Source: Palsa-504 sp050011155
GTDB taxonomy: Bacteria; Actinomycetota; Actinomycetes; Streptosporangiales; Streptosporangiaceae
Direction: 5' to 3'
NCBI GenBank assembly: GCA_050011155.1
Contig: JBEKJP010000033.1
Location: 1-64,000 of the forward strand
DNA length: 64,000 bases
Shown here: positions 39,815-48,632 of the stretch, one piece after another
Position numbering within the stretch: the stretch's first letter is position 1
Layout of the letters: each line of letters begins with the position of its first letter
Made by a program: the position numbers and the translations under genes
Notes under the pieces: generated by a model
Told to the model about the DNA's origin: nothing
What the model saw: the letters and a program-made list of their open reading frames with translations, nothing else
Databases searched by the model: none

Positions 39815-41761
39815 GCTGCCCGAGGTGGCGTTGACCTGGTCGTTCAGGCCGAGGGTGCGGCCCAGGGCGGACGCGTAGGCGGTGGCATCGATGCCGGGCT
39901 TCAGCGCCACGTCGTACTGCGTCACAGTCAGCCCGGGGTCCAGGCGGGACAAGGCGGGCAGGCCGCCGAGGAGTTCGGGGCTGCCGCCGGCCGGGTCGAA
40001 GATCTCGCCCGCGATCCGGACCGTGAGCTGCCCGTTGGCGGAGGTCAGCGGGTAGCTGTCCCCCACCATGGTGCCGGTCGCGGTGAGGAAGGCCGTGTTG
40101 ACCACGACCTGATCGGTGCCGGACGCGAACCAGTGGCCGGTGACCAGCGCGTAGCCGGTCCAGCGGGCGTCGCCGCCGAAGCCGGCCAGCCGCAGCCGGC
40201 CGGCCAGGCCGGGAACGCTGAGGTCGTCGTCGGCCTCGGCCACGTAGCGCCCGGTTCCCGGCTCGGCGTGCAGGGCGGCTACGACCACGCGCTGCTGCGC
40301 CGCCGGGCCCGGGGTGCTGGGACCGCCGGGCACCTGGGCTCCGGGCACCTCGACCTGTACCGGCACGGCTGACGAGCGGGACAGGTCGGCCGCGACCCGG
40401 TCCAGCGAGGTGGCCAGGCCCGCGGCGAACGTCACCGCGACCACGCCGAACCCGATCGCGGCCAGGGTGACCAGGGTGCGCCCGGGACGGCCGAACGGGC
40501 TGGCCAGGCCGAGGGTGACCGGCCGCGGCAGCCGCCGCGCGACCGGGGCGCGGCCGAGCAGGCGGTGCGCCGCGTACCCGCCCGACGGGCGCGGCGCCCG
40601 CCCGGTCGCGATGGCCCGCACCGCGCTCAGCCGGGCCGCGCGCACCGCCGGCGGCAGCGCCGCCGCGCCGGTCAGGGCCAGCATGGCCAGCGGCACCGCC
40701 AGGTCCACCCAGAGCGGCACGGCCAGCGCCCCCACCCCGTACACCTGGGCGGTCTGGCCGAGCAGCGGCACCGACAGCAGGTTGCCGACGACCACGCCCG
40801 CCACGCAGCCGCCCAGTGCGGGCGTTCCCACCTCGATCAGGTAGGCCGCCACGACCTGCCCGGGCGAGAACCCGATGGACTTCAGCACGCCGATCCGGCG
40901 GGTGCCCGCCGTCACCGCCCCGCTGACCACGTTGGCCACGATCAGCACCGACATCACCAGGCCGATCAGCCCGAACGCCACGATGAACGGCACCCACGGC
41001 GCGATCGAGCGGGTCGCGTTCAGCTTGGCGGTCAGGTAGGACTCCGCGCCGAGCAGCGCGCCGCGCGGCAGCGCGGCCCGGATCCGCGCGATGTCGGCGG
41101 TCACCTCGGCCGCCGTCCCGGCCCGGGCGAACCGGTAGAGCAGCTGATCCGTCGCCGGGGTGTGCGGGGCCCGCAGCGTGGCCAGCTCCGCGGGCAGCAC
41201 CCAGGCCTGGGCGGTGCCGGTGACCGAGACGGCCAGGCCGACCACGGTGAGCCGCGGCGAGCCGGGCGCGCCGTTCACGGTGAGCGTGGCGCCGAGCAGC
41301 GGGGCGGGACCTTGCCGGTCCCGCCCGAGCACGATCTGATCCGGCGACGTGGGCCAGTGCCCGGAGGTGACGGTCAGGTCGTCGACCGGGCCGCCGGGCG
41401 AGCCGCGCCCGGCGATGGTCAGCTGGGTCATCATCACGCCCTGCGGGCCGCCGCCGGGGCCGCCGGTCACGGTGATGGTCACGGCGTTGGTGGTCACGGC
41501 GAACGGGCCGGCCTGGGCGATGACGCCGGACGGCTTGGCTGTGGCCGCCGCGGCTGACGCGCTGACCGTGGCGGTGACGTGGGCGCCCTGCTGGGCGGTG
41601 AAGGCATGATCGAAGGGCGCGTTGGAGTCCACCAGCAGGCCGAGCGCCAGCGTGCAGGCGGCGGTGGCCGCCAGGACGACCAGGCTGATCACGACGGCCT
41701 GGACCCGGCGGCCGGACAGGCCGCTGCGCGCCGCGCGAAGGGCTGGGGAGTTAACTATCAT
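39383..41761 (-). CDS. FtsX-type ABC exporter permease
   Basis: A 792-residue permease with a membrane segment at about 21-42, an extracytoplasmic domain, an FtsX block from about 260 (LIGLVMSVLIVANVV, RRIGVLKSIGFSPGQV), a further helix near 425, and a second FtsX block from about 665 (HDLGVFKAVGMTPRQTM). The ATG overlaps the ATPase stop. The DksA-like frame overlaps its last 432 bp in antisense. Together with the ATPase it forms a MacB-like exporter divergent from a NarL-type two-component system that probably controls it. Confidence 0.92.
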   Translation of the reverse strand: MIVNSPALRAARSGLSGRRVQAVVISLVVLAATAACTLALGLLVDSNAPFDHAFTAQQGAHVTATVSASAAAATAKPSGVIAQAGPFAVTTNAVTITVTGGPGGGPQGVMMTQLTIAGRGSPGGPVDDLTVTSGHWPTSPDQIVLGRDRQGPAPLLGATLTVNGAPGSPRLTVVGLAVSVTGTAQAWVLPAELATLRAPHTPATDQLLYRFARAGTAAEVTADIARIRAALPRGALLGAESYLTAKLNATRSIAPWVPFIVAFGLIGLVMSVLIVANVVSGAVTAGTRRIGVLKSIGFSPGQVVAAYLIEVGTPALGGCVAGVVVGNLLSVPLLGQTAQVYGVGALAVPLWVDLAVPLAMLALTGAAALPPAVRAARLSAVRAIATGRAPRPSGGYAAHRLLGRAPVARRLPRPVTLGLASPFGRPGRTLVTLAAIGFGVVAVTFAAGLATSLDRVAADLSRSSAVPVQVEVPGAQVPGGPSTPGPAAQQRVVVAALHAEPGTGRYVAEADDDLSVPGLAGRLRLAGFGGDARWTGYALVTGHWFASGTDQVVVNTAFLTATGTMVGDSYPLTSANGQLTVRIAGEIFDPAGGSPELLGGLPALSRLDPGLTVTQYDVALKPGIDATAYASALGRTLGLNDQVNATSGSSPQLLAVLGLVGALMLLLAAVAGLGVLNTVVLQIRERVHDLGVFKAVGMTPRQTMAMVICSVAGTGLVAGLIAIPAGIALHHGVLPVMGHAAQTALPASVLDVYRVWEIVLLALAGLVIAVAGALAPAGWAARTSTAFALRAE

Positions 41762-42438
41762 CGCCGTGCCTCGGCAGCGACCTGGCCGTCGACGAGCTGG
41801 ATCGTACGCCGGGCGTAGCGGGCGGCCAGCTCGGGGTTGTGCGTCACCACGATCAGGGTCTGGCCGGAGGCGCTGAGGTCGAGCAGCAGCTCGCCGATCT
41901 CCTCCCCGGTCGCGGTGTCGAGCGCCCCGGTCGGTTCGTCGGCCAGCAGCAGCGCGGGCCGGTTCACCAGGGCGCGGGCGATGGCCACGCGCTGGCGTTC
42001 CCCGCCGGACAGCCGGGCCGGGTAGGCGTCGGCGTGCTTCGCGATGCGCAGGGCGGCCAGCAACTCGTCGGCCCGGGCGCGGGCCTGGCCGGGCGGCAAC
42101 CCGGCCAGCTGGGCGGGCAGCACGATGTTGTCCAGCACGGTCATGTCGTCGAGCAGGTTGAAGAACTGGAAGATCATGCCGACCCGCCGGCGCCGGAAGC
42201 GGGCCAGGCCGGTCTCGCTGAGCCGGTCCACCCGCTCCCCCGCCACCACGACCTCGCCGCTGGTCGGGCGGTCGAGCCCGGCGATCAGGTTGAGCAACGT
42301 GGACTTGCCGCTCCCGGACGGCCCCATCACCGCGAGCGCCTCGCCGGGCGCCACCGCCAGGGTGACGTGGTGCACGGCCGGGGTGCCGTCGTGGTCGTAA
42401 CGTTTGGTCACATCGGTCAGCTGAACGAGATTATCCAT
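41758..42438 (-). CDS. ABC transporter ATP-binding protein (MacB/LolD type)
   Basis: A 226-residue ATPase: Walker A GPSGSGKST, Q-loop FQFFNLLDD, signature LSGGERQRVAIARA, Walker B LLLADEPTGALD and H-switch VVTHNPE. It begins the two-gene exporter operon. About 150 bp separate it from the divergent histidine kinase; this space must hold both promoters. No strong dyad was seen there. Confidence 0.94.
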   Translation of the reverse strand: MDNLVQLTDVTKRYDHDGTPAVHHVTLAVAPGEALAVMGPSGSGKSTLLNLIAGLDRPTSGEVVVAGERVDRLSETGLARFRRRRVGMIFQFFNLLDDMTVLDNIVLPAQLAGLPPGQARARADELLAALRIAKHADAYPARLSGGERQRVAIARALVNRPALLLADEPTGALDTATGEEIGELLLDLSASGQTLIVVTHNPELAARYARRTIQLVDGQVAAEARR

Positions 42439-42588
42439 GGCTGGACGGTACGAACGGGGGTGTCGCCGCCGCGTCCGCCGTCCGGGTCAATCTGGTTGCC
42501 ACCGGAGGACCGCCGTCATCCCCGCGATGTACCCGGGTTAGGCCGCGCGGGCGATGGTGGCGGGCTCGTGCGGGGCGACAATGGACAG
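42439..42588. other. Divergent promoter region, exporter / two-component system
   Basis: About 150 bp between the ATPase ATG and the kinase ATG. No ORF of note, no clear -35/-10 pair and no convincing inverted repeat; the response regulator of the adjoining system is the likely binder. Confidence 0.4.
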
Positions 42589-43803
42589 ATGCAGCAGCGT
42601 CGGCGGGACGCCATGGTGGACACCGCCATCGCCGTCGTGGCGACGATCGCGGCGATCTGGCTCTTCATCGTGCAGCTCCGGACCAGCCATGCCTACATCG
42701 CCATCCCCGGGCCGTACGGAAGCCGGATCATACCGGAGACCGAGCCGGGCGGGCAGGTGCTCCTCGTCGCGCTCTGCGTACCGCTGACGACGGTGCCGCT
42801 GGCGCTGCGGCGCCGGTACCCGGTCGGAGCGTTCTGCCTGATCATGGCGGCGGTGCTGGCCACGCACACCCATGCCACCACGGTGACGTTCGCGGTGGTG
42901 CTGTTCGCCGCGTACAGCGCGATCCTGTACAGCCCGTACCGGCGGCTGGCGCTGGGCTGCGTGTTCACCGCGGCGGTCATCGTCACCGCGGCCTTCCCCG
43001 ACACCACCCCGCCGGTGCCGTCCCGGTTCACCGCGTTGCTGGTGCTGCTGCCCACGGCGGCGGTGGCGGCGGCCATGCGGACCTGGCGGCGGCGAGCGGG
43101 CGACTCGGCCGAACGGCTGCGGCTGGCCCAGGCCGAGCACGAGGCGCAGACCCGTCTCGCGGTCGAGGCGGAGCGGGCCCGGATCGCCAGCGAGCTGCAC
43201 GACGTGGTGACGCACAACGTGAGCGTGATGGTGGTGCAGGCGGGCGCGGCCCGGAGCGTGCTGGCCAGCTCGCCGGCGGAAGCCCGGGAGGCACTGCTCG
43301 CGGTCGAGGCCAGCGGGCGGACCGCGATGGGCGAGCTGCGGCACCTGCTCGGGCTGCTGGCCCCGGCCGGGGATCCGGGTGATGAGGACGCGGCACTGGT
43401 GCCGCAGCCGGGGCTAGATCAAACAAAGGCGCTGGTCGACCGGGTACGCGCGGCGGGGCTGCGGGCCGAGCTGAACATCGAGGGAACGCGAGACCTGCCG
43501 CCGGGGGTGGACCTGGCCGCTTACCGGGTGGTCCAGGAGGCACTGACCAACGTGCTGAAGCACGCTAGCGGGGCGGAAGCCCTGATCCGTTTGGTATATG
43601 GGGTGTGTGAGCTGGTGATCACGGTGACTGATGACGGGGGGCCGGCCGGCTACGGACATCAGGGTTCTGCTGGGTCACCGGGCGGGCGCGGGCTGATCGG
43701 GTTGCGGGAGCGGGTGGGGCTGTACGGCGGCGAGCTCGACGCGGGGCCGCGGCCGGGTGGCGGGTGGCGGGTGCGGGCCAGCTTCCCGCTGGAACCCGCG
43801 TGA
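42589..43803 (+). CDS. NarL-type sensor histidine kinase
   Basis: A 404-residue kinase. The N-terminal half has about five membrane helices (to residue ~165). The HisKA_3 phospho-acceptor is His204 in ASELHDVVTHNVSVM, and the HATPase region shows VVQEALTNVLKHA and GRGLIGLRERVGLYGG. It senses an unknown membrane signal. The GTG of the response regulator overlaps its stop. The neighbouring exporter is a likely target, as in BceRS- or DesKR-like systems of actinomycetes. Confidence 0.92.
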   Translation: MQQRRRDAMVDTAIAVVATIAAIWLFIVQLRTSHAYIAIPGPYGSRIIPETEPGGQVLLVALCVPLTTVPLALRRRYPVGAFCLIMAAVLATHTHATTVTFAVVLFAAYSAILYSPYRRLALGCVFTAAVIVTAAFPDTTPPVPSRFTALLVLLPTAAVAAAMRTWRRRAGDSAERLRLAQAEHEAQTRLAVEAERARIASELHDVVTHNVSVMVVQAGAARSVLASSPAEAREALLAVEASGRTAMGELRHLLGLLAPAGDPGDEDAALVPQPGLDQTKALVDRVRAAGLRAELNIEGTRDLPPGVDLAAYRVVQEALTNVLKHASGAEALIRLVYGVCELVITVTDDGGPAGYGHQGSAGSPGGRGLIGLRERVGLYGGELDAGPRPGGGWRVRASFPLEPA

Positions 43804-44459
43804 GCGACGCGCCGCCGCGGGTGGTCATCGCGGACGACCAGACGCTGGTCCGGGGCGGCTTCCGGCTGATCCTCGGCTCCGCGGGCATCCCGGTGGCGGC
43901 CGAGGCGGCGGACGGCCGGGAGGCGGTCGCGGCCGTGCTGAAACACCGGCCGGACGTCGTCCTGATGGACATCAGGATGCCCGAGATGGACGGCCTCGAG
44001 GCGACCAGGCGCATCCTGGCCGCGCCCGGGGCGCAAGAGCTGCGGATCATCATCCTCACCACGTTCGACCTGGACCAGTACGTCTACGCGGCGCTGGCCG
44101 CCGGGGCCAGCGGCTTCCTGCTCAAGGACGTCTCCCCCGAGCACCTGATCGCCGCGGTCAAGCTGGTGCGGCGGGGCGACGCGCTGCTGGCCCCGTCCAT
44201 CACCCGGCGCCTGGTGGAGCGGTTCGCGCCGCGTTCGGCCGCCGCTGACCTGTCCGCGCTCACGCCGCGCGAGCTCGAGGTGCTCGGCCTGATCGCGCGG
44301 GGGCTGAGCAACGCCGAGCTGGCCGCGGCGCTGACGCTGAGCGAGGCGACGGTGAAGACCCACGTGGCCCGGATCCTGGGCAAGCTGGGACTGCGCGACC
44401 GGGTCCAGGCGGTCGTGCTGGCTTACGAGACCGGGCTCGTTTCTCCCGGTGTGATGTAA
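43800..44459 (+). CDS. NarL/FixJ-type response regulator
   Basis: A 219-residue regulator with a receiver domain (phospho-acceptor Asp57 in VLMDIRMPEMDG, conserved Lys in FLLKDVSPEHL) and a C-terminal LuxR-type HTH (LTPRELEVLGLIARGLSNAE, then SEATVKTHVARILGKLGLRDR). GTG start inside the kinase stop. It ends 4 bp before the convergent hydrolase gene. Probable control of the divergent ABC exporter. Confidence 0.95.
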   Translation: MSDAPPRVVIADDQTLVRGGFRLILGSAGIPVAAEAADGREAVAAVLKHRPDVVLMDIRMPEMDGLEATRRILAAPGAQELRIIILTTFDLDQYVYAALAAGASGFLLKDVSPEHLIAAVKLVRRGDALLAPSITRRLVERFAPRSAAADLSALTPRELEVLGLIARGLSNAELAAALTLSEATVKTHVARILGKLGLRDRVQAVVLAYETGLVSPGVM

Positions 44460-44463
44460 CCGC

Positions 44464-45711
44464 TCAGTCCGTTAGCGCCTGGTAGACGAGCTGACGCAGC
44501 TGCGGGCGGATCGGGTAGGTGCTGGACGGGAGCAGCTGGGTGAAGAACGAGACGGTCAGCCCGGCCGCGGGGTCGATCCAGAACGTGGTGCTGGCGGCGC
44601 CGCCCCAGGACAGCTCACCCGGCGAGCAGACGACCTTGCCCGCGGCCGGGTCGATGACGACGGCGAAGCCGAGACCGAAGCCGATGCCACGGAACGGGGA
44701 CTCGGCGTACAGCGGGCGGCCGAACGTCTCCAGGTCCTGGTTCCCTGGCAGGTGGTTGCGGCCCATGTAGGCGACCGTGCGCGGGCTCAGCAGCCGGACG
44801 CCGTCGAGTTCGCCGGCCGGGCTGTCCGGGAGGTCGAGCAGCATCGACGTGAACCGGTCGTAGTCGGCCGCGGTGGACACCAGGCCGCCGCCTCCGCTGA
44901 GCACGCGCGGGGCCTTGAGCGCGGCCTGGCCGAAGGCGTCCAGCCGCTTGGCCTGGCCGCCGGGACCAGGCTGGTAGAGCGCGGCCAGCCGCGGCGCGGT
45001 CTCGGGCCCGGCCCAGAAGGCGGTGTCGGTCATGCCGAGCGGGACCAGGATCCTGGCCTTGAAGAACTCCTCGAGGGTCTGCCCGGAGGCCACCTCGACC
45101 ACCCGGCCCAGGACGTCGGTGGACACCGAGTAGTTCCACTCGGTCCCCGGCTGGAACAGCAGCGGGAAGCTGGCGTAGCGGTCGCACACCCCGGCCAGGT
45201 CCGTGTCCGGCGGCGTGCCCCACTCGAAGCCGCCCGCCCGGTACACGGCGTCGACCGGGTGCGTCCGGTGGAAGCCGTAGGTCAGGCCGGAGGTGTGGGT
45301 GAGCAGGTGCCAGACCCGGACCGGCTCGGCCGCGGGCACCGTGACCTGCTTCTGGTCCGAGCCGCCGGTGTAGACGCGCAGGTCGGCGAAGGACGGGATG
45401 AAGTCGCTGACCGGGTCGTTGAGCCCGATCTTGCCCTCCTCGTACAGCAGCATGGCGGCGACCGAGGTGACGGGCTTGGTCATCGAGTAGATCCGCCACA
45501 GGGTGTCGTCCGTGACCGGCAGGTCCGCCTCCAGGTCACGCGACCCGGCCCGGGCCACGTGGGCCAGGCGGCCGTGCCTGCGCACGGTGAGCAGCCAGCC
45601 CGCCAGGCGGCCGTCGGCCACGTAGCGGGCGAAGTGCGCGTCGATGCGCCCCAGTCGTTCCTTGTCCAGGCCGAGCTCGGCCGGATCCACCTCGATGTTG
45701 AGTTCGCTCAC
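44464..45711 (-). CDS. Serine hydrolase, class C beta-lactamase / EstB type
   Basis: A 415-residue penicillin-binding-protein-like hydrolase. The nucleophile motif is SMTK near residue 77, the YxN-like motif appears as NYSVSTD, and a C-terminal WGGAAST stands in the KTG position. A signal peptide is absent, so it is probably an intracellular esterase of the EstB/LovD group. GTG start. The divergent acyl-CoA ligase starts only 27 bp away, leaving little room for two separate promoters. Confidence 0.9.
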   Translation of the reverse strand: MSELNIEVDPAELGLDKERLGRIDAHFARYVADGRLAGWLLTVRRHGRLAHVARAGSRDLEADLPVTDDTLWRIYSMTKPVTSVAAMLLYEEGKIGLNDPVSDFIPSFADLRVYTGGSDQKQVTVPAAEPVRVWHLLTHTSGLTYGFHRTHPVDAVYRAGGFEWGTPPDTDLAGVCDRYASFPLLFQPGTEWNYSVSTDVLGRVVEVASGQTLEEFFKARILVPLGMTDTAFWAGPETAPRLAALYQPGPGGQAKRLDAFGQAALKAPRVLSGGGGLVSTAADYDRFTSMLLDLPDSPAGELDGVRLLSPRTVAYMGRNHLPGNQDLETFGRPLYAESPFRGIGFGLGFAVVIDPAAGKVVCSPGELSWGGAASTTFWIDPAAGLTVSFFTQLLPSSTYPIRPQLRQLVYQALTD

Positions 45712-45738
45712 CGATTAAGTATGCGTCACGATGTGCTC

Positions 45739-47478
45739 ATGAGCTTTTCCACGCCCGTGACTTCTTCGAGCCCCGTGACTTCTTCGAGCCCCGTGACTTC
45801 TTCGAGCAGAGCTTTCCGCGCGGCGCGGGACCTGCTGCTCGCGCACCGCGACGACTACGAGGCCGCGCGGCGCGAGTTCGCCTGGCCGGACCTGGGTGAG
45901 TTCAACTGGGCGCTGGACTGGTTCGACGTGATCGCGGACGAGCACCCGGAGCGGCCCGCGCTGCGGATCGTCGGCGACGACGCCGGCGCCCTGACCTACG
46001 GGGAGCTGAAGGCCAGGTCGGGGCAGGTGGCCAACTGGCTGCGGGGGCTCGGCGTGCGGCGCGGCGACCGGGTGCTGCTGATGCTGGGCAACGTGGCGCC
46101 GCTGTGGGAGGTCATCCTGGCCGCGATGAAGCTGGGCGCGGTGATCATCCCGGCGTCGACGCTGCTGCAGCCGGCCGACCTGGCCGACCGGGTCGCCCGC
46201 GGCCAGGTCAGGCACGTGGTCACGGACACGGCCCAGGTGGAGAAGTTCGCCCGGGTGGCGGGCGACTGGACCGGCGTCGTGGTTGGGGATGCCCCGCTGG
46301 GCTGGCATGCCTATGAGGAGGCCTTTTCCTCTGCTTCTGAGTTCGCTCCGGAGGGCGTCACCCGGGCCAGCGATCCCCTGCTGCTCTACTTCACCTCGGG
46401 CACCACGGCGCAGCCCAAGCTGGTCGCGCACACCCAGGTCAGCTACCCGGTCGGGCACCTGTCCACCATGTACTGGGTCGGCCTCCAGCCGGGTGACGTG
46501 CACCTGAACCTGTCCTCGCCGGGCTGGGCCAAGCACGCCTGGAGCAACCTGTTCGCGCCGTGGAACGCGGGCGCGACCGTGCTGGTGCTGAACTACCCGC
46601 GCTTCTCGGCGGCAGCGCTGCTGGCCGCGCTGGGCGACTTTAGGGTAAGCACGTTCTGCGCGCCGCCCACGGTGTGGCGGATGCTGATCCAGGCCGACCT
46701 GGCCACGGCGGACATCTCGTCGCTGCGCGAGTGCGTGGCCGCGGGCGAGCCGCTCAACCCGGAGGTGATCGAGCAGGTGCGCAAGGCCTGGGGGATCACG
46801 GTGCGGGACGGGTTCGGCCAGACCGAGACGACGGCGCAGGTCGGGAACACGCCCGGGCAGGCGGTCCGGGTCGGGTCGATGGGACGCCCGCTGCCCGGAT
46901 ACTCGGTGGTGCTGGTGGATCCGCTATCCGGCGCGGTCGCGCGCGATGGTGAGATCTGCCTGGACCTGTCGAACCGGCCGCTCGGGCTGATGACCGGGTA
47001 CCTGGACGACGACGCGCTGAACGAGCGGGCCATGGCGGGCGGCTACTACCACAGCGGCGACGTCGCCTCGTCTGATGACGAGGGCTATATCACCTATGTC
47101 GGCCGGACCGACGACGTGTTCAAGGCCTCGGACTACCGCATCTCGCCGTTCGAGCTGGAGAGCATCCTGATCGAGCACGAGGCGGTGGCCGAGGCGGCCG
47201 TGGTGCCGTCGCCGGACCCGGTCCGGCTGGCCGTGCCGAAGGCGTACGTGCTGCTGGCGGCCGGGCAGTCGCCGTCGGGCGAGCTGGCCAGGGACATCAT
47301 GGCGTTCTGCCGGGCGAAGGTGGCGCCGTACAAGCGGATCAGGCGGCTGGAGTTCGGCGACCTGCCGAAGACCATCTCCGGGAAGATCCGCCGGGTGGAA
47401 CTGCGCGACGCCGAGACCAGCCGGCCGTCGTCGCCGCGCGGCGTCACCGAGTTCTGGGAGGAAGACTTCAGCTGGTGA
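45739..47478 (+). CDS. Acyl-CoA synthetase / AMP-dependent ligase
   Basis: A 579-residue adenylate-forming enzyme resembling medium-chain acyl-CoA synthetases. ATP loop YFTSGTTAQPK, then DGFGQTETT, YHSGDVASSDDEGYI, VFKASDYRISPFELE and the catalytic-lysine end KTISGKIRR are all present. It activates a carboxylic acid as acyl-AMP and transfers it to CoA. ATGs at 45721 and 45739; the N-terminal residues include SSPVT units from an 18-bp tandem repeat. Its stop lies 11 bp inside the convergent nickel transporter gene. Confidence 0.93.
   Translation: MSFSTPVTSSSPVTSSSPVTSSSRAFRAARDLLLAHRDDYEAARREFAWPDLGEFNWALDWFDVIADEHPERPALRIVGDDAGALTYGELKARSGQVANWLRGLGVRRGDRVLLMLGNVAPLWEVILAAMKLGAVIIPASTLLQPADLADRVARGQVRHVVTDTAQVEKFARVAGDWTGVVVGDAPLGWHAYEEAFSSASEFAPEGVTRASDPLLLYFTSGTTAQPKLVAHTQVSYPVGHLSTMYWVGLQPGDVHLNLSSPGWAKHAWSNLFAPWNAGATVLVLNYPRFSAAALLAALGDFRVSTFCAPPTVWRMLIQADLATADISSLRECVAAGEPLNPEVIEQVRKAWGITVRDGFGQTETTAQVGNTPGQAVRVGSMGRPLPGYSVVLVDPLSGAVARDGEICLDLSNRPLGLMTGYLDDDALNERAMAGGYYHSGDVASSDDEGYITYVGRTDDVFKASDYRISPFELESILIEHEAVAEAAVVPSPDPVRLAVPKAYVLLAAGQSPSGELARDIMAFCRAKVAPYKRIRRLEFGDLPKTISGKIRRVELRDAETSRPSSPRGVTEFWEEDFSW
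45754..45807. repeat. 18-bp tandem repeat, three copies, at the acyl-CoA ligase start
   Basis: Three copies of CCCGTGACTTCTTCGAGC at 45754-45771, 45772-45789 and 45790-45807 encode repeated Pro-Val-Thr-Ser-Ser-Ser units right after the start. They keep the frame; number changes would lengthen a flexible N-terminus only. Confidence 0.92.
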
Positions 47479-48574
47479 GCTTGTCTGGCGCGGCCTCCCA
47501 CTTCTGCTCGATGCGGCCAAAGTGCCAGACGGCCAGGGCCACGACCCAGGTGACCACGAACACGCCGACGATGACGAAGCCGGCCGAGTTGATGTTGAAG
47601 CCGGCCAGGAACGCCCAGAACGAGCCGCCCAGGTGCGCGTTCTGGGCGATCAGGCCGAGCAGTTCGATCGCGCCGATGAACACCGCCACGAACACGGACA
47701 GGCCGGTGATGGTCATGTTGTAGTAGACCTTGCGGACCGGCTTGGCGAAGGCCCAGTCGTAGGCGAAGTTCATGAAGCAGCCATCGGCCGTGTCGAACAG
47801 GCACATCCCGGCGGCGAACAGGATCGGCAGCGACAAGATCGCGTAGAACGGCAGCCCGCCGGCCACGGCGGTGCCGGCCAGGACCAGCAGCGCGATCTCG
47901 GTGGCGGTGTCGAAGCCCAGGCCGAACAGGAACCCGATCGGGTAGATCTTCCACGGCGTATCGACCTTGCGGGCCAGCGGGCCGAGGAACCGGTTCATCA
48001 GGCCGCGCTTGTTGAGCTGCTCCTCGAGTTCCTCGTCGTCATACCGCCCGCTGCGCATCTCGCGGAACACCCGGACGATGCCGGCTAGCACGACGATGTT
48101 GAACGCGGCGATCAGGAGCAGGAAAAACCCGGATACGCAGGTCCCGACCACGCCGGTGATCGTATGCAGGCCGGAGCCGTCGTGGCTGACCTGGTCGTCA
48201 AGGCCCCGGATGCCGAAGTTCAGCAGCACCGCGAGGACGAACACCACGCTGGAATGGCCGAGCGAGAAGAAGAACCCGACCGACAGCGGCCGCTTGCCCT
48301 CGGCGACCAGCTTGCGGGTGGTGTTGTCGATGGCCGCGATGTGGTCGGCGTCGAACGCGTGGCGCATGCCGAGGGTGTAGGCCAGCGCGCCGGTGCCCAC
48401 CCCGAACACGGTCGTCTTGCTGATCTGGTAGTGGCCGCCCATCGCGGCGGCCAGCATGCCCCAGCCCGCCACGTGCAGCGCCACCACCACCCCGGCCATG
48501 CCGCCGAAACGGGCCCACTCGGCCGGCGTCAGCGCCCGCCGGATCCTCTCGAGGCGCCCAGGCGAGTCAGTCAT
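47468..48574 (-). CDS. NiCoT-family nickel/cobalt transporter
   Basis: A 368-residue membrane protein with about eight helices. The NiCoT signature RHAFDADHIAAIDN is intact, followed by GFFFSLGHSSVVF, LGFDTATEIALL and GMCLFDTADGCFMNFAYDWAF. It imports Ni2+ (or Co2+) through the plasma membrane. The promoter region carries a Nur-type operator, so nickel-dependent repression is very likely. The ATG has only a weak ribosome site. Its 3' end overlaps the convergent ligase stop by 11 bp. Confidence 0.94.
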   Translation of the reverse strand: MTDSPGRLERIRRALTPAEWARFGGMAGVVVALHVAGWGMLAAAMGGHYQISKTTVFGVGTGALAYTLGMRHAFDADHIAAIDNTTRKLVAEGKRPLSVGFFFSLGHSSVVFVLAVLLNFGIRGLDDQVSHDGSGLHTITGVVGTCVSGFFLLLIAAFNIVVLAGIVRVFREMRSGRYDDEELEEQLNKRGLMNRFLGPLARKVDTPWKIYPIGFLFGLGFDTATEIALLVLAGTAVAGGLPFYAILSLPILFAAGMCLFDTADGCFMNFAYDWAFAKPVRKVYYNMTITGLSVFVAVFIGAIELLGLIAQNAHLGGSFWAFLAGFNINSAGFVIVGVFVVTWVVALAVWHFGRIEQKWEAAPDKLTS

Positions 48575-48590
48575 ACGCCCAGCTTAGAAG

Positions 48591-48613
48591 TTATTGCAAC
48601 TTACTTGCAATAA
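48591..48613. promoter_or_regulatory. Nur box upstream of the nickel transporter
   Basis: TTATTGCAA-CTTAC-TTGCAATAA is a perfect 9-bp dyad with a 5-nt spacer, 16 bp before the transporter ATG. Its core TTGCAA-N5-TTGCAA matches the consensus known for Nur, the nickel-sensing Fur-family repressor of Streptomyces. The site would overlap the promoter, blocking transcription when nickel is sufficient. Confidence 0.88.
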
Positions 48614-48632
48614 CGAGAAGGACGCAGCTGGG

